Source: Darksidea phi (lineage: Eukaryota; Ascomycota; Dothideomycetes; Pleosporales; Lentitheciaceae). Taken from it: 64,000 nt of DNA. The DNA is taken from the NCBI GenBank assembly GCA_030770425.1, contig JASJFT010000186.1:28611-92610 (forward strand), given 5' to 3'. The notes beneath the pieces are model-generated. The model did no database searches. It saw only the letters and a list, made by a program, of their open reading frames with translations, and was not told the DNA's origin. A program made the position numbers and the translations under genes. Shown here piece after piece: positions 1-10,819 of this stretch (positions are counted from its first letter, which is position 1; each line of letters opens with the position of its first letter).

Positions 1-615
1 TACGACCAGATCTTTCTTCGACACGGCGAGCCAACGAGCTTTACTGCGTGGGTGCCTATCGGAGACATAAGCTTGACAGGCGGGGGCCTCATCTACCTAG
101 AAAATGGCAAGCACGTTGCTTTTTGAAACAAATTGAGCAGCTCTTGACAGCTCCATAGGTCACACACTTGGCCGAGAGATCGAGGCAGAGTTTACCCAGA
201 AGGCCAAGGATAGCGGGCTCACTGAAGAAGAGGCCAAAAATGCCTTCAACCAGAACATGCTGTCAACTGGCTTACTTGCTGATGGCCCTCGGGAGTACTC
301 CGATATGTTCTCACGGCGATGGCTAGTGACAGCATACGAAGCTGGGGACGTTGTATTACACACGCCGTATACTGTATGTGATCCCACCTATGGTAGACGA
401 TAATTGCAAAAGATACTGAAATGATGCAAGATACACGCCTCAACACTAAACTACGACCCTCGAAATGTGATTCGAGTAGGCACCGACTTGAGGTTCGTTG
501 ATCAAAGTCGGCCGTGGGACAAGGTATGATGCAGACGTTCCTCGGAAGTATTGACATAAATGCTAACATATCCTAGCGCTGGGATAAATACTATGAGTTC
601 AATGACGGTGTGTAG
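1..615 (+). CDS. Phytanoyl-CoA dioxygenase (PhyH)-like oxygenase, 5'-truncated
   Basis: The window opens inside this gene, so its N-terminus is missing. Readable exons are 1-106, 159-373, 431-523 and 577-615, which join in one frame and end at TAG 613-615. The translation matches the C-terminal half of the double-stranded beta-helix of PhyH-type Fe(II)/2-oxoglutarate oxygenases. A GGGLIYLENG turn is followed by HTPYTIHAS, whose second His is the expected distal iron ligand, and by VIRVGTDLRF, whose Arg would bind 2-oxoglutarate. The proximal HxD pair would lie upstream of base 1. Family members hydroxylate lipids or secondary metabolites; the substrate cannot be told here. Intron 1 (107-158) uses a GC donor, G|GCAAGC. 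Intron 3 shows a clear TGCTAAC branch site at 561-567. Family assignment is fairly secure; the role is not. Confidence 0.75.
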
Positions 616-1237
616 TGCGATGGGTTTGACATCCGGAGCAATAAGAATGTATGCGCCTTCCAAGCACGGCACGATGCGGAGGAGCCAAGAGCGGCTATAA
701 ATCGCACTTTTTGAAGGTGCGCATCCAAGCGATCAATTGTGAGATTATGGGAAGCAAAACCATGTAAATTGGACAATGTATAGGCTTGAGGTATTCTTCA
801 ATCGCCAATAGGCATTTGCGCTCTAGAACTTACCAAGTGCCCAAATTTTATTATTTCCGCTTCAGATCCTTTTACAGGGCACATGCATATTACAACCAAT
901 TGCTGCTCTTTGATTAGCGATCGGATATTCACAAGCCCTTCGAGACATGGTGGTTTGTTGTCTTCATTCTCGTTTGTTTGATATCTTGTAGGTACGTTCT
1001 CAATCGTTTCTCGTCATCACGGCGTCACCTTCACCGAAACCCGGTATAAGCGCGAGCGCTTTTCACAGGAGCTGTTCATGGCGCAGACTTTCTTTATAGC
1101 GGTGCAATGCGCCTCTTTCTCCTGAGCACCAACACCAAGCACCCAACACACTTTACGGTTCGCGGGCTCTAGCTCAACGACACATACCTTCCACCTGTTC
1201 TACATCCAACCCAACATCAAAGACGGACCGTCCATTC
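616..1237. other. Intergenic, 3' flank and upstream region
   Basis: No reading frame here looks like a gene. The stretch should hold the 3' end of the dioxygenase transcript and the promoter of the gene starting at 1238. A pyrimidine-rich part with CACCAACACC-type sequence lies at about 1110-1160. I saw no repeat or RNA gene. Confidence 0.5.
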
Positions 1238-1654
1238 ATGAGTATCGCTAAATTAAACCCATGCCCATTCGGGGTTCTAAACCTGAATGCCGCAGCTGAG
1301 GCGTCATCGATCTTGCAGGAATCATCGAAACTGTTCCACCAACAGCTACATAGTTGGCTCATCGATACCTATCTTTATGACGCTCTTCGCATGGTTGTGA
1401 TAAAAGATTACGAACCTCTTGGTCGCCGCATCAGATCCGTCGAAGATTTGAGCATGTTGGTGTGCGCATATAGTAACGCGAGAGCGCTCAAGCAGAAGAT
1501 GAAGAAGACGAAGATGGATAACGAGTTGTACTTCTATGGACAACTACCCGATCGCGATGCGGCAGTGGAGGCCGGGGGTATTGTGCGAACTCAGTTCGAC
1601 CCAGAAGCGACGGTGGGCACTGGTATTGCGGTGAATGGACGTTTGGCTCTGTAA
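1238..1654 (+). CDS. Unknown protein with W..YLY..IRS domain (single exon)
   Basis: This is a single-exon frame of 138 codons with ATG at 1238. I do not recognise the family. Its core (about residues 38-85) has a Trp, then YLY, a GRRIRS segment, a conserved Glu, an AY pair and a later R.L, in a largely helical stretch. The same order occurs in the next gene downstream (W..NYLY..GRPIRS.E..L..AY..VR.L), so the two look like diverged tandem relatives. There is no signal peptide or membrane segment. A basic KQKMKKTK patch lies near residue 87, followed by a short C-terminal tail. The short length could mean a complete small protein or a copy cut short compared with its neighbour. The coding call rests mainly on that resemblance. 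Confidence 0.55.
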   Translation: MSIAKLNPCPFGVLNLNAAAEASSILQESSKLFHQQLHSWLIDTYLYDALRMVVIKDYEPLGRRIRSVEDLSMLVCAYSNARALKQKMKKTKMDNELYFYGQLPDRDAAVEAGGIVRTQFDPEATVGTGIAVNGRLAL

Positions 1655-2369
1655 GGTGGGGCATCACTGTCGACCAAAAGTATCTCGGCATTCGGGGTTA
1701 TGTGTGCATCAGGTTATAGGCTTTTTGGGACGTAGGTCGCCTAACGTGCACGTAAGATAGCTTCTTGGGCATAACGTCCTTGCTCTTCCATGGCAAAGTC
1801 TCAGATCGCATAGAATTGAGTGTTCCTTTTCAGCCACACGTCCATTCAGTAGATCATCCTCAAATACTAATAGTAACATACTCGTTGAACAATGGAACAA
1901 TCTCCTAGTGTCTGCGCAAAGTTTTATCGTCATGATATCATCAGCAGAACGTTATGCGTACTGTCTCTCATTATTCATAAAGTACAATAGAACAAGCTGT
2001 GCTTACGATTTGCACGGATACTCATCTACCTGATCCACAGTGTTGATGGTGACTAATGTGGCGAATGGGACGCACATATCACGTGGAACGAGCCGTGCTG
2101 CAAAGTACAGACTCGCACCTCCCTGTTTCTTTTGCTTTGACCTATCTCCCACCCCACAGAATCAAGCAGTGGTTCGACCAATACCGAGGAAGGCGAACGA
2201 CGTCTCCCTGTGCTTCCAATCTACAGACGATTTTGCGACGCGGTCCCGGCCAGCGACACACGCGCCGCCCAACTTTCCTTGGGTAGAAAATTCTCGATAC
2301 TTCGACTCTTCACACCCGCCTTCAGTCATAGTCTCCGCCATCACTTTCACATCACAGTCCATCGATAGA
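1655..2369. other. Intergenic region and 5' leader
   Basis: No supported gene. The frame that enters the next gene stays open from 2040, but the region before ATG 2370 reads like a pyrimidine-rich leader and does not resemble the protein after it. I therefore start the next gene at 2370. Confidence 0.45.
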
Positions 2370-4469
2370 ATGGCTGCTGCGCTTGATACATCTCTAGTAC
2401 CCACTAACCCAGGCGCGGTTGGGGCAACCTCTACGACTGAACCTTCGCACCTTGCAACTCCCGCTTCAAACGGCGTGCATCCTTCCAAAACGGCCCAGCC
2501 TATGCATTCCCAAGAACTCAATAGCCTCACCTTAGAAGGCACCGAAAGGCCCCCCATGGATCTTCCTAACCGAGTAGAAGGCTTTATCGACCTCGAAACT
2601 CTCGGTAAGATCGCGAAAAGCTTGAGTGACAGCGCAGACGCTGATGATGTCGGCCTCGCCGAGTGGATCAATGAGAACTATCTTTACGAGCCGATCGGCA
2701 AAACCGAGGATGGCCGACCGATTAGGAGTCGCGAAGGCTTCGAGAAGCTAGATAGAGCGTATAAGCGTGTGCGCTCCCTTACCAACAGGGCCCAAGACAA
2801 GTGGCCCTTTTTTGATCGGCACTGGAAGAGGATGCCTGTAAAAAGCGTACGGCAGGTTACACAAGGGTTCCCCGCTCTTCAGGGTATGTTTTCCTTTGGT
2901 TACTTCCTTTGCATGCAGAGAGTATTGTATGTCCGCTCAATCAGCAGATCGTCAATAGTGGGACTTGAGGTCAGGTTATTGAAAAGCAACAGGTCCTCAG
3001 AACAAAGTGGCGGGCACTCTTCAGGCTACATCGCTTTCTCCGATTAATACTGCAAACTCGACTGCGATAGTTACAGCGAACGAGATTGTAAAAGGTATGA
3101 TTATCGCTTACTTTCATTGCATAGATTTCGAAGGAAAGACTGTGATGTCACGGTCATAGATCAGTATATGAGGCTTGGTGTCACGCACTCATACGGCCTC
3201 TAGCTATTTGGCTTGTGGGCGTCTCGCTTGCTAACTGGCTCGTTTTCTTTATACTTGTGGCTAGTTCTTTCCTGAAGACGCTTACTGACAAAGAGAAGGC
3301 ACCACAATTCCTATCAAGCCTCAGAAGGTAGCTGCGATTGATTGTACCAAGATCGCCTCATCTGCTTCTGAGAATACGACATCTACTCCTGTCGTGGAGG
3401 AGTCAATGATCGACGGTGACGACCAACCGATGACATCCCCTGGTACGTTCCCTCGCGCTTAAATGTGGCCCATCCTTTTTAGTCAGACATTCTTACATGC
3501 ACTGACATGACCTTAGGCCGTCTTGATTGTTCACCCACCGCAGCCAAGGCCGAACCTGTCACGACTAGTCTCGATGCTCTTCCATCATTCTCGGCCAAGC
3601 GAAAGCGAACGCGCCATGGAAACGGAACGTTTACCATCGGCCATAGCGACCAGCGTAAGAAGCAACGTGGCGGTGGGGGTGGTAGAGGCGGTCGAGGCGG
3701 TCGAGGCGGCGGTCAGTCACGCCTCTCCGAACCTATCGTAGCAGACTCGGACGACGAGGGCATTCCTCCGCCCAAACTTCAGGTGGACACCTCTCAACAC
3801 AGCGCTGGACAGACGCCGGACATTAGCCTCGAACGAGAGTCGCCTGATAGTATCAGTACGCGCCGGTCCAAACGCCAGTCCACACAATTGTGGGAAGGCG
3901 AGCCTGAGCCCCTCGCGCCACAAGGAACATCGCAGGATACTTCTGAGGAACTGTTACAACCTTTGATTACGAAGAGCGGTGCTACGACTCATAACGAAGA
4001 GAGTCCAGCCGTAGAGTCCGACGTCACGTCGAGCAGCTGTGAGGTCAAATCAAAAGGTCTAGATTCTCCCACCACTCAACAGCCTACCAAGGAGCACCTG
4101 CTTAGGCTCGGTATCCTGATCACTTCCACCTGTCAAGCTTCCAGTACTCTAGGCGCCGCTTCTACCATGACCCTTGCTAACCATGCAGGTGCAGCGCAAC
4201 CAACGGTTTCTAAGCCAACCACCGTGGACGGCTCCACCAACACCAACGGCCCCCCCGCCCCCACCATCGAGTTCTTCGCCCGCACTCAGACGCCCTCCGG
4301 GCCTCTCGAGATCCAGATTTCTCCCAACTCTCTCGCTAACATGAATAAGCTCACTAGCTCTATCCACCGATACGCTACATGGAAGCACGGAGATGGCAAA
4401 GACATGCCGATCACCTTCGACCAATTCCAAAGCATCTTCATGTTAGACCGACCTGCATCCTCGTGGTAG
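2370..4469 (+). CDS. Unknown RGG-containing protein with W..YLY..IRS domain
   Basis: Five exons join in frame: 2370-2883, 2993-3094, 3299-3442, 3517-4110 and 4189-4469, giving 544 aa. All introns are phase 1. The last (4111-4188, 78 nt) is also open in frame, but it has a GTATCC donor and a TTGCTAACC branch before CAG, so I treat it as an intron. The N-terminal third carries the W..NYLY..GRPIRS domain (about residues 93-145) shared with the preceding gene. The middle is low-complexity and charged: a basic KRKRTR patch, then a run of RGG/GRGG repeats (near 3670-3710), typical of nucleic-acid-binding tails. The C-terminal part has a compact segment with FFARTQTPSG and ITFDQFQSIF. I know no named family. 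A frame open to 4641 just downstream suggests the true C-terminus is longer (next entry). Confidence 0.6.
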
Positions 4470-4641
4470 AACGAATGTCTTGTGGAAGACCGGTGTGCAA
4501 AGCCTGATGCGGATTGCGAGGCTGGGAGAAAGGCTGACGGGGTATAACAAGGGGAAACAGAGATTTGAGTTCAGGAGCACGGATAAAGGACCGCGTCTCT
4601 CTTCATTTCTGCATGGGTACTGGCGTTCCTTGCACGTGTAA
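4446..4641 (+). other. Probable frameshifted continuation of the preceding gene
   Basis: The preceding frame stops at 4467-4469. From about 4450 the frame one base later is open to TAA at 4639-4641, and it reads like protein: NVLWKTGVQSLMRIARLG, a basic GYNKGKQRF stretch and an FLHGYW end. No GT..AG pair would join it. A single extra base near 4446-4466, either a real mutation or an assembly error, would explain both the early stop and the open frame behind it. Confidence 0.45.
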
Positions 4642-6339
4642 ACGGGGCAAAAGTTTAAGGCATGTAAACCAATTGCGGATTGTATGATTACGGAGTGCCC
4701 AAAAGCTGTAAATATAGATTGCTTTAATTCATTCGACTGGAGCATATCCTAGGCTTGAGCCAGTCAACCCTGAAGAAATACTTGTGAAGACTGACTCCAG
4801 TAATATGAGTCATGTTCCACGTGCGACAATGAGGCACAGCAAGCATCGTCGACTACTCAAGCGTCTGGCGTGCTCAATCTAAGGTCACAGTCACTAGTGG
4901 GTATCTCAATGCTCGTTGTTACTGGACCTGAGTAAGGTTTTGAGAGGCGTGATGTAATTTGGAGCTTGGAGTGGCGACTATGCAGCATGTTAGCGTCTGA
5001 GAATGTAACTACAGCGCGAGTTCTTAATAGAGAGGCCTAGGTTCTAACAGCGGAGTTACAAAGTCGATGAAGCTCGGCCAGAGGGGTATCAGTATGTGTA
5101 GTCGCGGACACAAGCGTCGCACTCTGGCGACATGTGAAGCGGATTCATGAGATACTGAATTATTTTTACATGACCACGGACCATTAGGAGCTCTAGAAGT
5201 AAGAAAGACGATATTGGGTGCTATAAAGATTGTAACACGTTTTGCAGCAAAGAGGCAAGGACAATGTGATTGGTGGGAATGTACTTGGCCTGCCCTGCTT
5301 CAAGCGTCTACATCGCCAGCTCCTCCGAACGCATTGGACATAACCTGCACTCATTTTCCATCCCACCACAAACATACCTTGGTATCTAAGCGGCCGGTGT
5401 TTGCGGGAAGTTTGCCGCGCTATGTGATTCCATTCTCGCACCTAACATCTTTCGACACATGTAGCTTGTCGTACTCCACCAAGCGCGTGTCTTTCCTACA
5501 TCAAAATCTCGGGTTGACGGCCACTCACACTTTGCAACACTCGCGCAGCGCCGTCATTGGCCCAAGAACCCGGTCCTGAACGCACCCACGCGCCTGGACA
5601 TTGGGCCTCGCATCTTGACGATGAGCAACGTCTTCCCCTTTTCCTGACAAAAGACGGGTCTTAAATGGCAGACTTGACCGGGGAATGGCTCCATGTTCTG
5701 CATATCAGCCGGTCCATCAACAGCAAAACTGTTCGGCGACGTCGAATACAGATTCGGTCCAGATATATCGCTAGGTGTTATGCGTCAAACAATAATCTAA
5801 AGGGGCTTTTCGTGCTGCGGCATGCACCCCGTTAACAGCCTCGGCAGTAGGCTGCCGTGCCGGTCCAACGCAGCAAGGCCAACACGAACGCTGTCTTGCA
5901 CTCAAATGGGTCTCCTTTAGCCGTTGACACTCACCCTCACGCCGCATCACGCCGCACCGGAACTGGCGGTAATTACATACCGAAACCAGGCCAGACTACA
6001 TGCAGAAGGAGAGGGGCATATCCGCGCCGTGAACCCTCTTCCGGATGTCCAGAAAGAAAGTGCCGTTGCGCCATCACTGTTCGTCCACCACGTATGACTC
6101 AAAAGAATTATAGGTGGTGTAATAGGCAATCTCCGTGGGCCAGGAACGTGGGTGCGAGGAGCAAACGCACTAACAGATGTAATTAAGCTTGCACGACGCT
6201 GCTCCCACGACTCTGGGTTGTCCTCGTCCTCCGCTTCGTTTTTTTGTTTGCCTTTTAGTCCGTCATAGTTTGGGCGGACGCTTTCTCATACATACCACAG
6301 CGATATTAGTTTGCGTTCATCCCAACGAGGGCAACGAGG
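4642..6339. other. Intergenic, no supported gene
   Basis: About 1.7 kb separates two plus-strand genes. Several short open frames exist on both strands, but none has splice logic or a recognisable domain. The last 150 bases should contain the carboxylesterase promoter, and a T-rich patch (TTTTTTTGTTTGCC) lies at about 6239. I see no repeat or RNA gene. Confidence 0.5.
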
Positions 6340-8270
6340 ATGAAGGGCTTTGTTGGCGCGCTTGCGCTGCTGAGTGGTGTCACTGCGCGTCCGTTGGTTT
6401 CGCGCTCCACCGTGTCAATTGATCTGGGATATTCAATCTATCAGGGGACCCATGACGCAAATAACAATATTGACGTCTTCAAGGGGTGTGTTTTCGATCT
6501 TCGATTCTCGCATTGGCTTTTCTTTAACTTAATCGCGCAGAATCCGTTATGCCGCTCCTCCGCTAGGAAACCTTAGATTCGCGGCTCCCCAAGCCCCCAT
6601 CACCAATAGGACCTCCACTCAATCCGCAACGAGCGATCCGCCAATCTGCCCCCAAACAGGCGCAGGTGCAGAGACACCGACTGAGTATGGTTTTACTTCT
6701 GGGTTCGGTAATGAGGATTGCTTATTCCTAAATGTGTATGCGCCATCAAACGCGACAAATCTTCCCGTCTTCTTCTGGATTCGTAAGTATCGAGATCTCA
6801 ATTCTCCATGCGCTCACCATATTGATGTATATTGCAGATGGCGGCGGCTACGGTCTCTTCTCGGCTACAGGCGCAGACCCTACCGAGTTCATAACTACGA
6901 ACAACAATGCCTTCATCTCAGTAGTTATCCAGTACCGCCTGGGCGCTTTTGGATTTCTTCCAGGCGATGACGTCAAAGCCGATGGCGCGCTCAATGCGGG
7001 ACTCCTCGATATGAACTTTGCCCTGCAATGGGTGCAGAAGTATATCGGACAATTTGGAGGTGATGCGAGCCGTGTGACGATCGCTGGTGAGAGTGCTGGA
7101 GCTGGCGCGGTTATGTACCAGGCGATGGCTTATGGCGGTACACAGGATGTATCGCTGTTCCAGAACGTGAGTGGTTCTACAAAAACGAGTCGAAATGAGA
7201 CTAATTATGAGCTAACGCGTTTAAAGATCATCGCTGCGAGTCCATGGGTTCCGCATCAATACGAGTATAATGGCGACGTACCTAGCCAAGTTTACGAGGA
7301 CTTCGCAAGCGCCGCGAGCTGTTCCAGTGCAACAGACACCTTGCAGTGTCTACGCGATACAGATACCGAGGTTCTGCAAAACGCCAGCTTCAAAGTCTCT
7401 GAAGCAGGTCCTTGGGGTACTTTCGCCTTCCTCCCCGTCACAGACGGCGAGTTCATTAAAGACCGGCCTTCTTCGCAACTGTTCTCCGGCGCTCTAGCCG
7501 GGAAGCGCATTCTGTCTGGAAACCTCGCAAATGAAGGCGTCCCACTTAGTCCATATACAAGGACTCTGGGCGAATTCCGCTCTTACATCGACACCGCATT
7601 CCCCGGCTTCTCCGAAGAAGACAAAGCCGGTCTTGAATCCCAATATTCCTTCGAAGGCGACGATCTCGACACCGACCCCACCCTTCCCCTCTTCTCAACA
7701 TCCGGGACGACCACCCTAACAGCCCTTAACCAATCCACCTTCGGCACGGGCCAACAACAACGCACCTTCAACGTCTATGCTGAATATGCCTTCGATTGCC
7801 CCAGCTACTGGCTCGCCGCCGCTTTTCCTACGGCCTGGAAATATCAATTCTCCACCCCACCTTCCTACCACGGCTTTGACCTTCAAGCGCTCTGGTCCGG
7901 TACAAAAGTTCCCGGAAAATCGTTCAAGCACGCGTTCCGCAAAATTTGGGGAAACTTTGTGGTGTTTGATGATCCAACGATTACGATGGAAGATGCAAGA
8001 GGAGGGGTGAGCAATGTTACGGCGCCGACAGATGGGAAGGGAAATGTTGAGTGGCCGGTTTGGGAGAAGGGGAGTGAGACGCTGCTGTCACTCAACACAA
8101 CAGGTGGGGTGCCGTCGTGGAAGAATGTTACGGAAGATTTGAAGTATCTCGTATACGCTGACCCGGGCGTTACGAATGTATTCAAGCTTGCGAATGCGTA
8201 TGAGTGGGAAGGCGGAAGGGGAGCGCGCTGTGAGTGGTGGTTGAAGCAGGCTAAGAAGGTGCCGTTCTAG
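6340..8270 (+). CDS. Secreted type-B carboxylesterase/lipase
   Basis: Four exons (6340-6485, 6541-6782, 6838-7166, 7227-8270) join to 586 aa. The third intron (60 nt) is also open in frame, but it has GTGAGT and AAG ends and interrupts the conserved fold, so I splice it out. A hydrophobic N-terminus ending near TARP is a plausible signal peptide. Family marks are all visible: IRYAAPP, the EDCLFLNVY stretch, the oxyanion HGGGY, and the nucleophile elbow GESAGA (Ser near residue 215). An acidic residue lies in the ANEG context, and the catalytic His is in YHGFD near residue 454. The length fits fungal carboxylesterases. The enzyme should hydrolyse carboxylic esters outside the cell; the substrate cannot be inferred. 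The GESAG and HGGG motifs make the family call secure. Confidence 0.9.
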
Positions 8271-8426
8271 ACGGGAAAGTTCCATGGGACGGCTGAGCGC
8301 TGCTATAGAATGCGAAACGCTATGTTATTAGATCAAGAACATTAAAACTTTTACACTAATAATATATTGAATATGTCATTCGCGGGTGAATATTTGCACG
8401 TACGACATAGATCTCCGATATCGATC

Positions 8427-9580
8427 CTATGAGATATCGTTGCCTACAACTTGATCTTGTGTTATCGCTGTCAATTCCAAGCTTACAGGAGCGTAGTCCT
8501 CGTCTCTCCTCTCCTCCTCCAAAGCATTCCTCATTCCGGCAAGCTCAAACATCAGTACTGCTCGGCATATAATCGCGGAGCCCATGAATCTCGCAATCAT
8601 TTGGATGCTGTCGACATAACCTACACAGTGTTAGAGGACGTTTGAGAGCTATCAGGGCCTTGAGTTCGGAAAGCCTTACCGAGAAAAAATAGAGAACTGA
8701 AAGCTATCGTGCCCCAGAGGACATGTGTGGCTGTTAATATCGACGTCCACCACGACACTGCGATGAACAGGTACGTCTCGGGCTTCCAAGCCAAAGCTAT
8801 CTTCTCATGCGTGACACAAGGCATCGTTTCGTGTTTAAACCATCGCAAGGCCCTGCTTGTGGGTTTTTCGTATCGCCGTGACCCGCCTCCCACTCTTTCT
8901 ACCCGCAGTGACAATGCCCAAACACCTAAAAAGTGGATAGGAAGCACCAGTATAGCCCAAAGTGTCTGGAAATAGATTGTGCTGCAGCTAATAGTGTTAA
9001 TAGTCCAGTATCCGATGTAGAATGCGGTAGTATATACGTTCACAACAGCTCCGAGGACTAGTGCGTATTGGAGTGCTGAGACTAAAACAGCTTGCCGGAA
9101 TGAGAAGTATCGCGGAACTAGATGACCGTCCCTTGCCTTTAGCTCCTTAATCGGATTCGGGTAGACAAATGTGGGAAGAGGGTTGACAGATGGAGAACCG
9201 GCGGCTATCAAAGTAGCGAGTAGCGGCCGACGTCGCGATAGAAGTGCCGTTTCCGCAATGCTCGAGCTAAGGAAGATCAGGATAGTTGGCATCAAACCTA
9301 GTGCGACGAGTCCGCTTGCCATGTCACCCTTGATCACTTCACTCGTATTCTCAAGCATGCAGTTCAGCAGGTCATGGCATACTTCAGCTCCGGCTTCCTT
9401 CAACATGAAATAATGTAGACATGGACCATCGCGTATATCCGTGAATGCTTTGCGGTAGACGGGAAAGAAGTTCTGGAATCGTGTGTTTTTGGCGAAGGTG
9501 TATTGAGTAAAAAGAAGTAGCATCAAACCCACCACAACTCGTACGTGACTCATTGTCGACGAAATTTTGAATAGAAACAA
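8427..9580 (-). CDS. Multi-pass membrane protein of unknown function
   Basis: On the minus strand, exon 1 runs 9580-8680 and exon 2 runs 8620-8427. The 59-nt intron (GTAAGG to TGTAG) removes what would otherwise be an early stop at 8621, and adds 64 residues that include another hydrophobic segment (IARFMGSAIICRAVLMF). The product is 364 aa from the first Met, or 355 aa from the second Met (9553), which starts directly with a signal-peptide-like VVVGLMLLLF. About six hydrophobic segments follow, near residues 90-110, 165-185, 190-225, 275-295 and in exon 2. Four Cys lie in the first luminal part (around CLHYF, VCHDLLNC). It resembles fungal membrane proteins often annotated only as hypothetical. 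The gene is convergent with the carboxylesterase, 156 bp away. Confidence 0.65.
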
Positions 9581-10819
9581 GCCGCTTGAGCTGGAGGGAT
9601 AGAGTTAGCATATGTGAGGGGGTAGGGGCAGGCACTCAGTTTATAAGAATTCGCGGGGGCTCAATACCCCTCGTCCTACCATAGCCCGCCGCTTTCTTAG
9701 CTAAACCTTTATCAAAATGAGCAACTTTTACCCTCCTCTCTGTGGCCTAGCTTCCTAACATTTTTAGGGGCTCGCTGCACTGATCAATCCTCTAGAGAGT
9801 GTCTGATTCATGAGATGACAGGATTTTACGGTAAGCGCGTGGGGGCATCCAGATTCGAACAATTTCCTAATATAGCTAGTTTCAAACTTTGGGGGCGTTT
9901 GATGCATGAGACAGGACATCTCGCCCGATTGTCAGATGCGTAGCTAGTAGGGATGGGTTTACTCTTTAAGCTCAGCCATTGTTAGTATACGCACAGCTTG
10001 GTTTAAAAATTTACGAAGATTGGCTTAAAATTGGACGTCTGTAGTATCTAGTTGATACATTATGGTATCAGCGGCTCGGCTCAGCTCAGCGCCCCGTGCT
10101 AGTAGGTATCCGCCATTCGCGCGAGAGTTACGGTACCTGTGCCCTCTTCTTGCCAATCCTTGGTGTAGCATCGTAAAATGGATCTCTACATCTGCGCGAG
10201 CCTACCCAACGGCAATTGTGTACGATCTCCAACACCGTGAAGATAGACAGTAACCCACAAAGCCGACGCATCATCGGCGCAGTGAGAGTAGCGACGGTTT
10301 GAAACGAAAAGAATCACGATCCGCGTTGTGCAAGAAGATGGCGGGGGGCATATCGTACGTGTGACCAACCCGGGCCCCATCGCTCTCGGGAATGGCTTGT
10401 GCCGAGAGGACCATGGGGCCAGCACATACTAGAGAGGTAAGAGATTGACGATTCGATGGCTTGATCTTACGCCATCAATTGGCAGTGATCGTTAGAGTTG
10501 TAATTAGAGGTCCTAGACAGAGAGTGTAATTTGGCACCGAGCGCGTATGCAACGAAACGAGGATTAGTACAAGCGCTAGACAACGGAGCCATCCAGTCTA
10601 AAAACAAAAGGAAATTCGTGATGACCGTCATTCAACTCGTAAACCCAAATAAGCTATGCCGGTATCCAATGCTGATGCTCCAAGGTAATCCAGATACGCC
10701 GCTCCTCATTTTCCCAATGCAAGCCCCTGGTATATCATACCGCGAAGCAAAGTAGGTTGAAAGTAAACCCAAAGTGGTTCGAGAATGGGTCGTATGAATA
10801 GAGACGTTTCTGCAATGTC
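9581..10819. other. Intergenic, no supported gene
   Basis: Upstream flank of the membrane protein gene and 3' flank of the 7TM gene. The part around 9650-10060 is rich in short A/T tracts. Open frames of 60-80 codons exist on both strands but show no domain and no splice sites that extend them. Confidence 0.5.

Noticed and set aside
5214..5579. 121-codon plus-strand open frame
   Set aside because: Low-complexity, with no homologous feature I can name, no good start context and overlapping open frames on the other strand.
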